This document shows, one piece after another, positions 25,921 to 34,303 of a stretch of 58,152 nucleotides of DNA. The position numbers and the translations under genes are program-made. The DNA is taken from NCBI GenBank assembly GCA_947491985.1, contig CANLLR010000016.1:1-58152 (forward strand), given 5' to 3'. The stretch's first letter is position 1. Every line of letters begins with the position of its first letter. Source of the DNA: Flavobacteriaceae bacterium (GTDB lineage Bacteria > Bacteroidota > Bacteroidia > Flavobacteriales > Flavobacteriaceae). The notes below the pieces were generated by a model that had not been told where the DNA came from, ran no database searches, and saw only the letters and a list, made by a program, of their open reading frames with translations.

Positions 25921-26801
25921 TATTTACTACCTTTATTCTTAATCATTGCTTCGAGCATGTCCCACATTTCAGGCGAAATTTTCTCTAAAATATTAAACTG
26001 TCCCGCGCCTTGTAACCACTCACCACCATCAATTACGACAACCTCGCCGTTAATATAGGCTGAAAAATCCGACACTAAATATGCGGCTAAATTTGCCAAT
26101 TCTTGATGATCACCAACACGTTTTAAAGGCACTTTTTTCGACATATCAAATTTATCGGCCAAGTCGCCCGGCAACAAACGGTCCCAAGCTCCTTTCGTTG
26201 GAAAAGGTCCAGGCGCAATTGCATTCGATCGAATCCCGTATTTGGCCCATTCTACCGCCAAACTTTTTGTCATTGCCAAAACGCCTGCTTTTGCTGTAGC
26301 GCTTGGCACCACATAAGCCGAACCTGTGAAAGCATAGGTAGTTACAATATTTAAAATGGTCGATGACGGTTGTTTGGTCGCTATCCAATGTTTTCCAAAA
26401 GCGAGCGTACAATTTTTTGATCCTTTCAAAACAATATCAATTACGGTGTCAAATGCATTGGCCGACAATCGTTCGGTAGGAGCAATAAAATTTCCTGCCG
26501 CGTTGTTCAACAGTACATCTACTTTTCCGAAATTTTTCAATACTTCGGCTAGCATCGCTTCGACTTGATCGTAATGACGCACATCACATTGTACGGGAAG
26601 ACATGTTCCACCAGTATTTTTCTCCAATTCGGAAGCAGTGGTTTTTAGTTTTTCAATATCACGTGAAGTAATAGCGACTTTGGCACCCAATTCTAAAAAA
26701 TACTGGGTCATCGCTTTACCCAAGCCACTTCCGCCACCAGTTACTACAATGACTTTGCCTTCTAAAGCATTATCGCGAAGCATTTTTGCTGAAAAATCCA
26801 T
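25920..26801 (-). CDS. SDR family oxidoreductase, probable 2,4-dienoyl-CoA reductase
   Basis: A short-chain dehydrogenase/reductase of 293 residues. The cofactor motif is VTGGGSGLGKAM, and LLNNAAGNFIAPTE follows. The usual catalytic Tyr-x-x-x-Lys is replaced by Ser-Ala-Thr-Ala-Lys (PSATAKAG), the arrangement found in 2,4-dienoyl-CoA reductases, which help oxidise unsaturated fatty acids. The NNAAGNFIAP segment and the C-terminal GGEWLQGAGQFN block also fit this subgroup. It stands alone between two terminators, so no operon partner supports the substrate. Confidence 0.85.
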   Translation of the reverse strand: MDFSAKMLRDNALEGKVIVVTGGGSGLGKAMTQYFLELGAKVAITSRDIEKLKTTASELEKNTGGTCLPVQCDVRHYDQVEAMLAEVLKNFGKVDVLLNNAAGNFIAPTERLSANAFDTVIDIVLKGSKNCTLAFGKHWIATKQPSSTILNIVTTYAFTGSAYVVPSATAKAGVLAMTKSLAVEWAKYGIRSNAIAPGPFPTKGAWDRLLPGDLADKFDMSKKVPLKRVGDHQELANLAAYLVSDFSAYINGEVVVIDGGEWLQGAGQFNILEKISPEMWDMLEAMIKNKGSK

Positions 26802-26867
26802 AATAAATTGTATTTGTTTTCGTAAAGATAGTAATAATACTAGTAGGCGTGCATAGTAAATAAAAAA

Positions 26868-26897
26868 AACCAGACAGAATTTGTTTCCATCTGATTT
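26868..26897 (-). terminator. Weak Rho-independent terminator after the type A cargo gene
   Basis: On the minus strand a short stem (CAGA with TCTG) is followed by a long T run, about 30 bases past the stop. The stem is weak. Confidence 0.4.
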
Positions 26898-26923
26898 ACC
26901 TCAATAGTTAGTCTAAAAAAACA

Positions 26924-27859
26924 CTATTTTTTGATGAACTTGGTAGTCGTTTTTTCTAAATTAGAATCGATTTGCAAGAAATACATTCCGGCACTCAAAT
27001 CACTTACAGTCATTTTATAGCTGTAGTCTGATGGATTCATTTCAGTATGTTCTTTTACCATATTTCCTAGCGAATTGTATATTTTATAGCTGATTTCCCC
27101 TTCCGCTTGACTAGGTAAATCGATAGTAATTTTGTTATCTACTAGAGTCGGATAGACTTTAAATTCAATATCACTTTGGTTTTCAATTAGCGAAAGCGAT
27201 TGCGCGTTGGTAATTACATTATCAATAATTAAACGACTTCCGAAAGTGGGAGTCGAACCTGCTTTTGCCATGTTAAAGGAAATGAACATGAAAGCAGGTG
27301 AGGCATTATATGCTGTATATACATAGGAGTATATATATTGAAATTGATTGTTGGTTCCAGTGATGTTGATACGTGTTTGACCAATTTCGTCTCCATTTGC
27401 ATTAACAACGCTAATTTTAGCCTCGGCAATATCATTTCCTAAAGGTAAAAATTTGTAATAAAATCCGAGACGTTGTATTGAAACTTCAGGACTTACAGGT
27501 ACACCAGGATTCCAACCAGGAGAGTCTTGTGAAGCATCGTTAAAAATTACAGCTTCTCCAGGTATTACTGTATTTTGCGTTTGGTTAAAAGCATTAGACA
27601 GTTCCATAGCGTATTGACCAGTATGTGCATCTGTAGTCGCATAAACCATAGAAGGAATTGTTGATGTAAAGACGATAGTGTCTGCTGAATTTTGCCCTGT
27701 TGTGGGATTAAAGGTTACCGATTGTAAAAAGTTCATTCCCCAATTGCTGGGTAAAAAATTGGGTTTTACGGTTTCAAAGTTACCGTTAACCACTTGAGAT
27801 GTCGCATTTATTGTAAAAATGAATAATAGCAGCGTGTTAAAAAAGTATTTTTTTTTCAT
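26924..27859 (-). CDS. Secreted protein with type IX (type A) sorting domain
   Basis: Unknown function. A signal peptide (MKKKYFFNTLLLFIFTINATSQ) is followed by a beta-rich body with a carbohydrate-binding-like look: GNFETVKPNFLPSNWGMNF opens it and an aromatic-rich core follows. The last 80 or so residues are a type A sorting domain (FKVYPTLVDNKITIDLP; IYNSLGNMVKEHT; SAGMYFLQI). I chose the ATG at 27859; the frame extends only to a TTG at 27865. Its promoter region has two matching boxes and an inverted repeat (next entries). Confidence 0.85.
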   Translation of the reverse strand: MKKKYFFNTLLLFIFTINATSQVVNGNFETVKPNFLPSNWGMNFLQSVTFNPTTGQNSADTIVFTSTIPSMVYATTDAHTGQYAMELSNAFNQTQNTVIPGEAVIFNDASQDSPGWNPGVPVSPEVSIQRLGFYYKFLPLGNDIAEAKISVVNANGDEIGQTRINITGTNNQFQYIYSYVYTAYNASPAFMFISFNMAKAGSTPTFGSRLIIDNVITNAQSLSLIENQSDIEFKVYPTLVDNKITIDLPSQAEGEISYKIYNSLGNMVKEHTEMNPSDYSYKMTVSDLSAGMYFLQIDSNLEKTTTKFIKK

Positions 27860-27901
27860 ATGCAAATTTTATAAAACAAATTGTACGACTAAATAATGTA
27901 A

Positions 27902-27932
27902 CAAATATATTACATAATTGTTTTGTAAACAA
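27902..27932 (-). promoter_or_regulatory. Bacteroidetes-type promoter for the type A cargo gene
   Basis: On the minus strand TTG (27932-27930) is followed after 20 bases by TATATTTG (27909-27902), an exact TAnnTTTG, 43 bases upstream of the ATG. Both elements and the spacing fit. Confidence 0.6.
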
Positions 27933-27934
27933 TT
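27916..27934. promoter_or_regulatory. Operator-like inverted repeat overlapping the -33 box
   Basis: Perfect arms AATTGTTT and AAACAATT are separated by TGT. The repeat covers the -33 element of the promoter at 27902-27932, so a bound protein would block it. Confidence 0.45.
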
Positions 27935-27992
27935 AATATAAGTAGGTAATAGGATGATATTTTTATATTATGTGGCTTGTAAAAGGTTGGTT

Positions 27993-29600
27993 TTAAACAG
28001 ACAATATAAACTCGGTAAGGTTTTCCTCTGTGGATAATTGTAATTTTTTTCGTAATCGATGGCGAGCTGTTTTTACACTATCGGGCGAAATGTTTAAAAT
28101 AGAAGCCATCTCTTTGATGGATAAGTTCAATTTAATTAAGGCACAAATTTTTAAATCGTTGGCACTTATTTCAGGATATTTTTGTTTTAAACGGGTGTAA
28201 AAATTTTTGTTTACACTTTCAAAATGGTGGTCAAAATCCTTCCAATTGTTATCTTGTATGGTATATTTATTGACCACTTTTTTTAACTCGTTTTCTGTAT
28301 TGGGTTCTTTTTTATTTATAATGGTTTTTATTTCATCCAAGAGTTCGTTTTTTTCTACCATTTGAATCGTAATGGCGCTCAACTGGCTTTCTTTGTGCTC
28401 AATATCGTTTTGGAATTGTAGTTCTTTTAGTCGTTTTTGTTCTTCCATTAAAGTTACCAAGTCTTCTTTGGTTTTTAATAACTGTTTGTCGCGTTTGTTG
28501 ATTTTTTTTAGAAAAAAATATAAGATAGTAAAAATAACCAACACTAATCCCAACAGACTAATTAATAGATAATTGGTAAGTTTCGACACTTCTTTTTCAG
28601 CCGAAATTAATTGTAACTTTCTATCTTTCTCAGCAACCTCAAATTGCACTTCCAAACTTTTTACAATCTGCTCGCGTTCAAACGAATAAAAAGCATCTTT
28701 AATTTGAATTACTTTATTTTGTAGTTGACTCACTTCTTGGTATTTGCCCTGTTTTTTCTTTACCTCATTTAGCGCTTCAATAGCTTGTATTTCAAATATT
28801 TTATCCGATAACGGGCTTGCAATTCGTTCTGCTTTTGTAAATAAAATTTCCGATTGCGAAAGTGTTCCAAATTCTAAATGCCACTTTCCAAGTGCTATAA
28901 ATGCGACAACTTGAGCTTGCTTGTTTTCTGTTTGTTGTGCTAATTTTATAGCTTTGTTGAAATAACTTAAGCAAATCTCCTTTTGTTTTTTTTGTTGGGC
29001 TATCTTGCCTAGTTTACAATATGAAGTAGGTAAATAAGCTAACACATTTGATTTTTCAAAATCATTAAGCGCTAGTTGATGGTACTTTTCTGCTGTAGTA
29101 ATTTGTTCTTTTAATTCATACAAATTTCCCAAACTGGCATAGGCCAATCCCAAAGTTCCCGATGTGTCGTTAGTGTTTTCTAATTCCTTGACTACCTCTT
29201 GACTTAGTCGTAATGCATCGTTGTATTTTTTTTGGCGACTGTAAATGGTGCTAATTAATTGCAAACATTTGTAACGACCTATTTTTGCGAGTTGCGGATT
29301 GGTTTTCTCGAGCGTTTTGTACTCGTTGAGTGATTTTGTGACAAATTGAAGTCCTTTTTCCAAACTAGCTCCGTACGAACTTATTCCTAAATACATTAAG
29401 GCTTCTGCTTTATCGGCAGTTACATTCTTTTTTTGTGCCTTTTCATAAGCTTGCCAAAAATAATCAAATGCTGCAGCTTCTTGATCTTTCACTAATGCCT
29501 TCCAACCTTTTTGCATAAGGATATTGTCCGATGGAACAGCGTTGCAGCTATTGGAAATAAGGATAAAAAATATAAAGAAAGTAGCTTTCAAAAAATTCAT
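27993..29600 (-). CDS. TPR membrane regulator with C-terminal LuxR/GerE-type helix-turn-helix
   Basis: Signal peptide and possible lipobox (LISNSC) are followed by TPR-like repeats (about residues 30-320), a membrane helix near 350 (NYLLISLLGLVLVIFTILYFF), a coiled coil, then a cytoplasmic DNA-binding end (about 470-535) with EISANDLKICALIKLNLSIKEMASILNI and the recognition helix SPDSVKTARHRLRKKL. The 535-residue architecture is a one-component sensor: periplasmic TPR domain, cytoplasmic HTH. It has no kinase domain. Flanking genes on both sides encode type IX cargo, which are candidate targets (inference). Confidence 0.87.
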   Translation of the reverse strand: MNFLKATFFIFFILISNSCNAVPSDNILMQKGWKALVKDQEAAAFDYFWQAYEKAQKKNVTADKAEALMYLGISSYGASLEKGLQFVTKSLNEYKTLEKTNPQLAKIGRYKCLQLISTIYSRQKKYNDALRLSQEVVKELENTNDTSGTLGLAYASLGNLYELKEQITTAEKYHQLALNDFEKSNVLAYLPTSYCKLGKIAQQKKQKEICLSYFNKAIKLAQQTENKQAQVVAFIALGKWHLEFGTLSQSEILFTKAERIASPLSDKIFEIQAIEALNEVKKKQGKYQEVSQLQNKVIQIKDAFYSFEREQIVKSLEVQFEVAEKDRKLQLISAEKEVSKLTNYLLISLLGLVLVIFTILYFFLKKINKRDKQLLKTKEDLVTLMEEQKRLKELQFQNDIEHKESQLSAITIQMVEKNELLDEIKTIINKKEPNTENELKKVVNKYTIQDNNWKDFDHHFESVNKNFYTRLKQKYPEISANDLKICALIKLNLSIKEMASILNISPDSVKTARHRLRKKLQLSTEENLTEFILSV

Positions 29601-29690
29601 ACTTCAAAAGTATAATATTTTGTGAGTTCTAATTAAAAAAGAGGTGTACAAAAAGTTGACACTATTATTTAGTAAAGAAAAATTATCGAA

Positions 29691-32600
29691 TTAGCGCTTT
29701 AATGCAAAATGACCTTTGTGAACTCGTCCATCTTGTCGGTAAACTACAAACCAATAATCGGTCGCCACATTTTGAGTGCCATTATAATAGCCATCCCAAC
29801 CAATGGTATTCGATTTAAAATTTTTCATTAATTTTCCATAGCGATCATAAATGAAAACCGTAAAATCGGGTTCTAATTGTTGATTTTTAATGTACCAAGT
29901 TTCATTGACACCATCTCCATTAGGAGTAAAATATTTTGGATAATTGAGTAACCAAACGTCTTTTACAATAACACCACAACCAAATTTATCTCGTATGGTA
30001 ACGGTATACAATCCAGAAGTTAGATTGGTAAATGTATTTTCATCTTGAAAGTTAATTCCATCCAAAGCATAATCAAATGCTGAAGGATCTGATGCGAGTA
30101 TGGTAATTGTATTTTCTTCATCGGTCCAATCTGTAGTTTCAATTTTATCTATTTGTGGAAGTTGAGAAATACGTACTACAGTATCTTCGGTAGTTGTACA
30201 TTGACCGGTTCCATAAGAATTGGTCGCTGTAACGGTTAGATTGGTAATTCCAATTTGACTTACTGTTACCACCGGACCTACAGTTCCATCAGACCAAAGA
30301 TAGGTCGTTGTTGGTAAATTACCATTAGAAGCATCAATTGTAACTGGCGCAGAGGAGCAATCGACATACTCTTGATTTAAATTTAGTCTCGGATTTTGTC
30401 CAACAATTAAATCAAATGAGGTAGTTTCATAGCAAGTTGGTAATTGATTAAAGATAATTCTTGCAAATAGGGTTTGCGGATTTGATATCGGATTAAACGC
30501 TGTTAAATTAACAATAGCATTTATTCCATTTTGCGCATCGCTTAAAGTCGTATGATACGTTAATGTATAATCTATAGTGGATTGTGAACCAAGTATGGTG
30601 CCGCTTTGAAGGGTCAAATCAAAAACTTCTGAACCCGTAATAATTGTTTTACATTCTAGCAAGTCATTCGGTTGAGTAATGCTTACTAACGAGAGTAAAC
30701 TAGCCACATCAAATTGTCTATTTACAATATTTCCACAAATATCTTCCACAGATAATAGGTAAATAGCTGGCGGTAAATTTGAAAAAACATTTAAATTTCC
30801 ATTGTCTAAGAAAAATGGCAATCCGTTTTGTTCAGTAATATAATAACGTAAAGGATTGGCTCCGTTTGCAGTTACAATTACATCCAAACTTCCACTTGCA
30901 GAACATGGCATTCTATTCACATCAATAATCTCAAGTGATTCGTTGAAGGAGAGTGTTGGACTTAAATATTCGAGACAACTTTTATTTGGAGAAGTAACAG
31001 TAGCATTATTAATTTCGCTTCCATTGTTATAAGAGAAAAAACTACGAACAATTCTAAAAGTTCCGTTATAGGAAAGATTTAGATTAGTGGAATTATTATT
31101 GAGTTGAACCGAATTAGTGGTGGTAGGAATTGTTCCATCAGTATACAAAACATTAGTACCTGGATGACCCCATGTATTGGTTGTTGCGCTAATTAATTTT
31201 TGCAACCAAAATCTCTGATTTGAAGTACCATTACTAACATAATTTAAAGGAATATTAAAGGAACCACAATTTTGTTGAAGCGAAAATGAATTAGTAGTAA
31301 TAGCATATCCCACCACATTTAAGGTTACCGAATTGGTAAAATTACATTCATCGGTACAAGTAATAGTATAACTACCCGGCTCTAAACCATTCATATAAAA
31401 AAAACCATCTGATGCAATGTTTAAACTTCCATTGAATGGGATAGGAAAAGCAAAAGCGGGTGGAGCAACAGTAATTGTAACATTTGTCAACCTTCCATTT
31501 ACACTTGAAATTCTAACAGATCCTTTATTTAGTTCACATCCAGGGCGCAATTGTGCCGTTAGACCTTGATCAACATATATAGGGACAGTAACATTCAAAG
31601 GTAAAATGACACTGCCACATTCATCAGTAAGAACAAATGTGTAATCACCCAGCGGAACAGGATTTAATGTTAAAATAAAACTTGAATCAATCGATGAAGT
31701 TACATCATGAGGAAGCGGAAACGGATAACTCGCAGGTGCTGCTGTTACAGTAGCTGTTACAATTTCGTAATTCGGAATCGAAACTACAATTTGTCCTGTA
31801 TTTGTCAAACAACCATTATTAGTTCCTACTCCAGATGGATTTGGTGGTAAATTTAAAATATTAAAATTAAGAGGCTGCGTCAAAGTTCTTCCACAAGCAT
31901 CTACTATGTTAACTATATAATTCCCTATCGGAGCTGGATTTGTTTGACTACCAAATATGATTCCGCCAGTATTATAGGGTCCAGGATAACTAGAATTGAA
32001 ATCTATAGGATTAAACCCAACAGGAGAAGAAATAAAGTTAAGTGTAAAAGGTGGAGTAAAATTAGTGGCAGTTAAATTAAAATAATTTTCATTGCAACTT
32101 ATCGGAACAACAGTACTTATTAGTGTAATATTTTGATTAATCGGAAAGTTAGTAGAAAAAACAGAACCACATGCATCAGTTGTGGTTACCGTATAATCGT
32201 AGGTTTGATTTGGATAGCTTGGAATTATAGTGGTTATGTTTTGTGAAGTGGCGTTTCCGCTAATAATATTACTATTACTAATAATAGGAGCACCTCCGCC
32301 TGGAGGATTTACACTGTATTGTATTGCTAATGGATAACCAATTACAGTACCAGATGCAGGTGTAATAGTATTAGTTACATTTGTAAAGGCACAAGAAGGA
32401 GGAGAAATGTTTGAAAATACAGGTGGTCCAATTGTTAAACCCGTTGGATTCAAAGTAACTGTAAATGTGGAAACTACTCCCGAACCACAGGCGTTAAAGA
32501 CTCTAATTCTATATACACCAACTGGTAATCCTGAAAAGGTATTGGATGCTTGTAATGGAAATGTTACAGGACCTTGGAAAATTTCGTATGATACACCAAT

Positions 32601-33005
32601 TCCTGTGGTGGTGTTTACAATAATGTTACTTGTTGAGGAACAAGCTTGATTCAGACTTTGGATTGTGTAAACAAGAGGCACTATATTATTATTTACAGTC
32701 ACATCAAGTTGTTGCGTTGTTGACATAGCGCCAACTGTTTCAGTTGCTATTATACGATAGGTTGCTGCTGACAAACCATTTAAAACCGTTGTATTTAAAG
32801 TAGCAAATGGTGTAGATGTGTTGGGTAAGCGATACACTAAATAGGTAATGGAACCAGCTGGGTTGGTATTGGAAGGACTAAAAGTCAATGCACCATTACC
32901 TGAACAGGTTTCATGTGTTGGTATTACCGATAGTATAAAACCAAAAAGACTATTTGGTAATACTGTAAATCCGAGTATCAAGAAAATAAATAACCATTTT
33001 TTCAT
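29691..33005 (-). CDS. Large secreted protein with gliding-motility-associated type B sorting domain
   Basis: A cell-surface protein of 1104 residues, probably an adhesin or structural protein. It has a signal peptide (about 1-25) and repeated immunoglobulin-like modules, each ending in a GxYTxxVxDxCG-type motif (for example LPVGVYRIRVFNACG, GNYIVNIVDACG, GDYTFVLTDECG, GSYTITCTDEC). The last 90 residues are the type B sorting domain (PKYFTPNGDGVNETWYIKN ... VFIYDRYGKLMKNF ... GWDGYYNG ... DYWFVVYRQDGRVHKGHFALKR), used by SprB-type proteins. Lower-GC repetitive modules show no obvious frameshift. Function beyond surface location is unknown. Confidence 0.9.
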   Translation of the reverse strand: MKKWLFIFLILGFTVLPNSLFGFILSVIPTHETCSGNGALTFSPSNTNPAGSITYLVYRLPNTSTPFATLNTTVLNGLSAATYRIIATETVGAMSTTQQLDVTVNNNIVPLVYTIQSLNQACSSTSNIIVNTTTGIGVSYEIFQGPVTFPLQASNTFSGLPVGVYRIRVFNACGSGVVSTFTVTLNPTGLTIGPPVFSNISPPSCAFTNVTNTITPASGTVIGYPLAIQYSVNPPGGGAPIISNSNIISGNATSQNITTIIPSYPNQTYDYTVTTTDACGSVFSTNFPINQNITLISTVVPISCNENYFNLTATNFTPPFTLNFISSPVGFNPIDFNSSYPGPYNTGGIIFGSQTNPAPIGNYIVNIVDACGRTLTQPLNFNILNLPPNPSGVGTNNGCLTNTGQIVVSIPNYEIVTATVTAAPASYPFPLPHDVTSSIDSSFILTLNPVPLGDYTFVLTDECGSVILPLNVTVPIYVDQGLTAQLRPGCELNKGSVRISSVNGRLTNVTITVAPPAFAFPIPFNGSLNIASDGFFYMNGLEPGSYTITCTDECNFTNSVTLNVVGYAITTNSFSLQQNCGSFNIPLNYVSNGTSNQRFWLQKLISATTNTWGHPGTNVLYTDGTIPTTTNSVQLNNNSTNLNLSYNGTFRIVRSFFSYNNGSEINNATVTSPNKSCLEYLSPTLSFNESLEIIDVNRMPCSASGSLDVIVTANGANPLRYYITEQNGLPFFLDNGNLNVFSNLPPAIYLLSVEDICGNIVNRQFDVASLLSLVSITQPNDLLECKTIITGSEVFDLTLQSGTILGSQSTIDYTLTYHTTLSDAQNGINAIVNLTAFNPISNPQTLFARIIFNQLPTCYETTSFDLIVGQNPRLNLNQEYVDCSSAPVTIDASNGNLPTTTYLWSDGTVGPVVTVSQIGITNLTVTATNSYGTGQCTTTEDTVVRISQLPQIDKIETTDWTDEENTITILASDPSAFDYALDGINFQDENTFTNLTSGLYTVTIRDKFGCGVIVKDVWLLNYPKYFTPNGDGVNETWYIKNQQLEPDFTVFIYDRYGKLMKNFKSNTIGWDGYYNGTQNVATDYWFVVYRQDGRVHKGHFALKR

Positions 33006-33051
33006 AGCAAATGAATTCCATTAATAGTTAAATAGTTTATAAATGGGTATA

Positions 33052-33059
33052 CAAATATA
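33052..33059 (-). promoter_or_regulatory. Candidate -7 box for the type B cargo gene
   Basis: TATATTTG on the minus strand matches TAnnTTTG, 47 bases upstream of the ATG. No TTG is at the expected -33 distance. Confidence 0.35.
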
Positions 33060-33124
33060 ATAATTAAATTAAAATATATGTATTTTATCGTTAAAAAATG
33101 CATTTAAACGATGTTATAACTTAT

Positions 33125-34264
33125 TTACTTGTTAAAAGCTAAACTTTTTAATCGCTCGACTGATTGAAATAATGTATCATTTTCTTTAGCAAAACAGAAC
33201 CTAACACAACGTGTTTGCTTTTGATTGGAATAAAATGGGGAAAGCGGAATTGCTGCAACTCCATATTTTTTAACAAGTTGAATAGTAAAATCTATGTCAG
33301 TTTCGTCTGACAAAAGTTGGTACGACACCAATTGAAAATAAGAACCTTCACAAGGAAGAAGTACGAAATTTGTTTCTTGTAGTAAATTTCTGAAATAGTT
33401 TCTTTTTTGTTGATAGAAAAATGAAAGTGATTCTATTTCAACCACATCCAAATAATCGTTAATTACACATTGAGCGAGACTATTGACACTAAAGACTAAA
33501 AATTGATGCACTTTCTTAATGGTTTTCATTAAGTGCTCAGGAGCAATCAAATACCCAATCTTCCAACCTGTAATGTGAAATGACTTACCAAAAGATGAAA
33601 TGATTATACTTTTTTCTAACAATTTCACTCGATGGTGGACCGAAATATGTTTGTTTTCAAACGTAATGTATTCATACACTTCATCTGAAAGGACGAGTAC
33701 ATCTGGGTGTAAATCAAGGAGATGTTCCAGCTTTTCAAAGTCGTATGTGGTCCAAATTCTTCCCGACGGATTGTGCGGATTATTTATTATAATCAACCTT
33801 GTTTTTGAATTCATTGCATCGCCAATCCGTTCCCAATTTGGTGTAAAATCATCGTTTAAATGTATTCGGATTGGCTTCGCATTACACAATAAAACCGGAG
33901 TTTCATAGCAATCATAACTAGGATCGAGAATAATTACTTCTTCATTTTGATTTGCTAACGCTTGAATGGTGGCAAAAATTCCTTCCGTCGCCCCCGCTGT
34001 AATTAAAATATCAGTAAGAGGATTTATTTTTCGATTGTAAGATTTTTGGGTTAAAGCAGCAATTTTTTCTAACAATGAAGGCAATCCCGCCATCGGTAAA
34101 TATTGATGAATATCCCTTTTTGCCCATTTGTAAATTAAATCGGTCAAACGTTCATCCACTGGAAAATCTGGAAAACCCTGCGATAAGTTGATAGCATTAT
34201 ACTCCTTTGCCATTTGCGACATCGAAGAAAAAATGCTACTCGTAATGTGCGAGAGTTTAGACAT
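33125..34264 (-). CDS. PLP-dependent methionine aminotransferase-like protein
   Basis: A fold-type I aminotransferase of 379 residues that probably converts keto acids such as 4-methylthio-2-oxobutanoate to methionine. The cofactor Lys is in SSFGKSFHITGWKIGY, the PLP-ring Asp/Tyr region is VLVLSDEVYEYITF, the Asn is in IINNPHNPSGRIW, and the opening INLSQGFPDFPVD is typical of the YbdL subgroup. Aspartate or kynurenine aminotransferase is an alternative in the same family. It is followed, 40 bases downstream on the same strand, by methylmalonyl-CoA mutase. Confidence 0.88.
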   Translation of the reverse strand: MSKLSHITSSIFSSMSQMAKEYNAINLSQGFPDFPVDERLTDLIYKWAKRDIHQYLPMAGLPSLLEKIAALTQKSYNRKINPLTDILITAGATEGIFATIQALANQNEEVIILDPSYDCYETPVLLCNAKPIRIHLNDDFTPNWERIGDAMNSKTRLIIINNPHNPSGRIWTTYDFEKLEHLLDLHPDVLVLSDEVYEYITFENKHISVHHRVKLLEKSIIISSFGKSFHITGWKIGYLIAPEHLMKTIKKVHQFLVFSVNSLAQCVINDYLDVVEIESLSFFYQQKRNYFRNLLQETNFVLLPCEGSYFQLVSYQLLSDETDIDFTIQLVKKYGVAAIPLSPFYSNQKQTRCVRFCFAKENDTLFQSVERLKSLAFNK

Positions 34265-34303
34265 TCGCCTTTGAAATTTTAAAGTAATATATTTTACAAG
34301 AAC

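Noticed and set aside
26659..26666. TCACGTGA palindrome 1 kb upstream of parA, in the SDR gene, as a possible parS site
   Set aside because: The core CACGTG is right, but flanks differ from the parS consensus (TGTTNCACGTGAAACA) at about five positions, and it lies within coding sequence. Likely chance.
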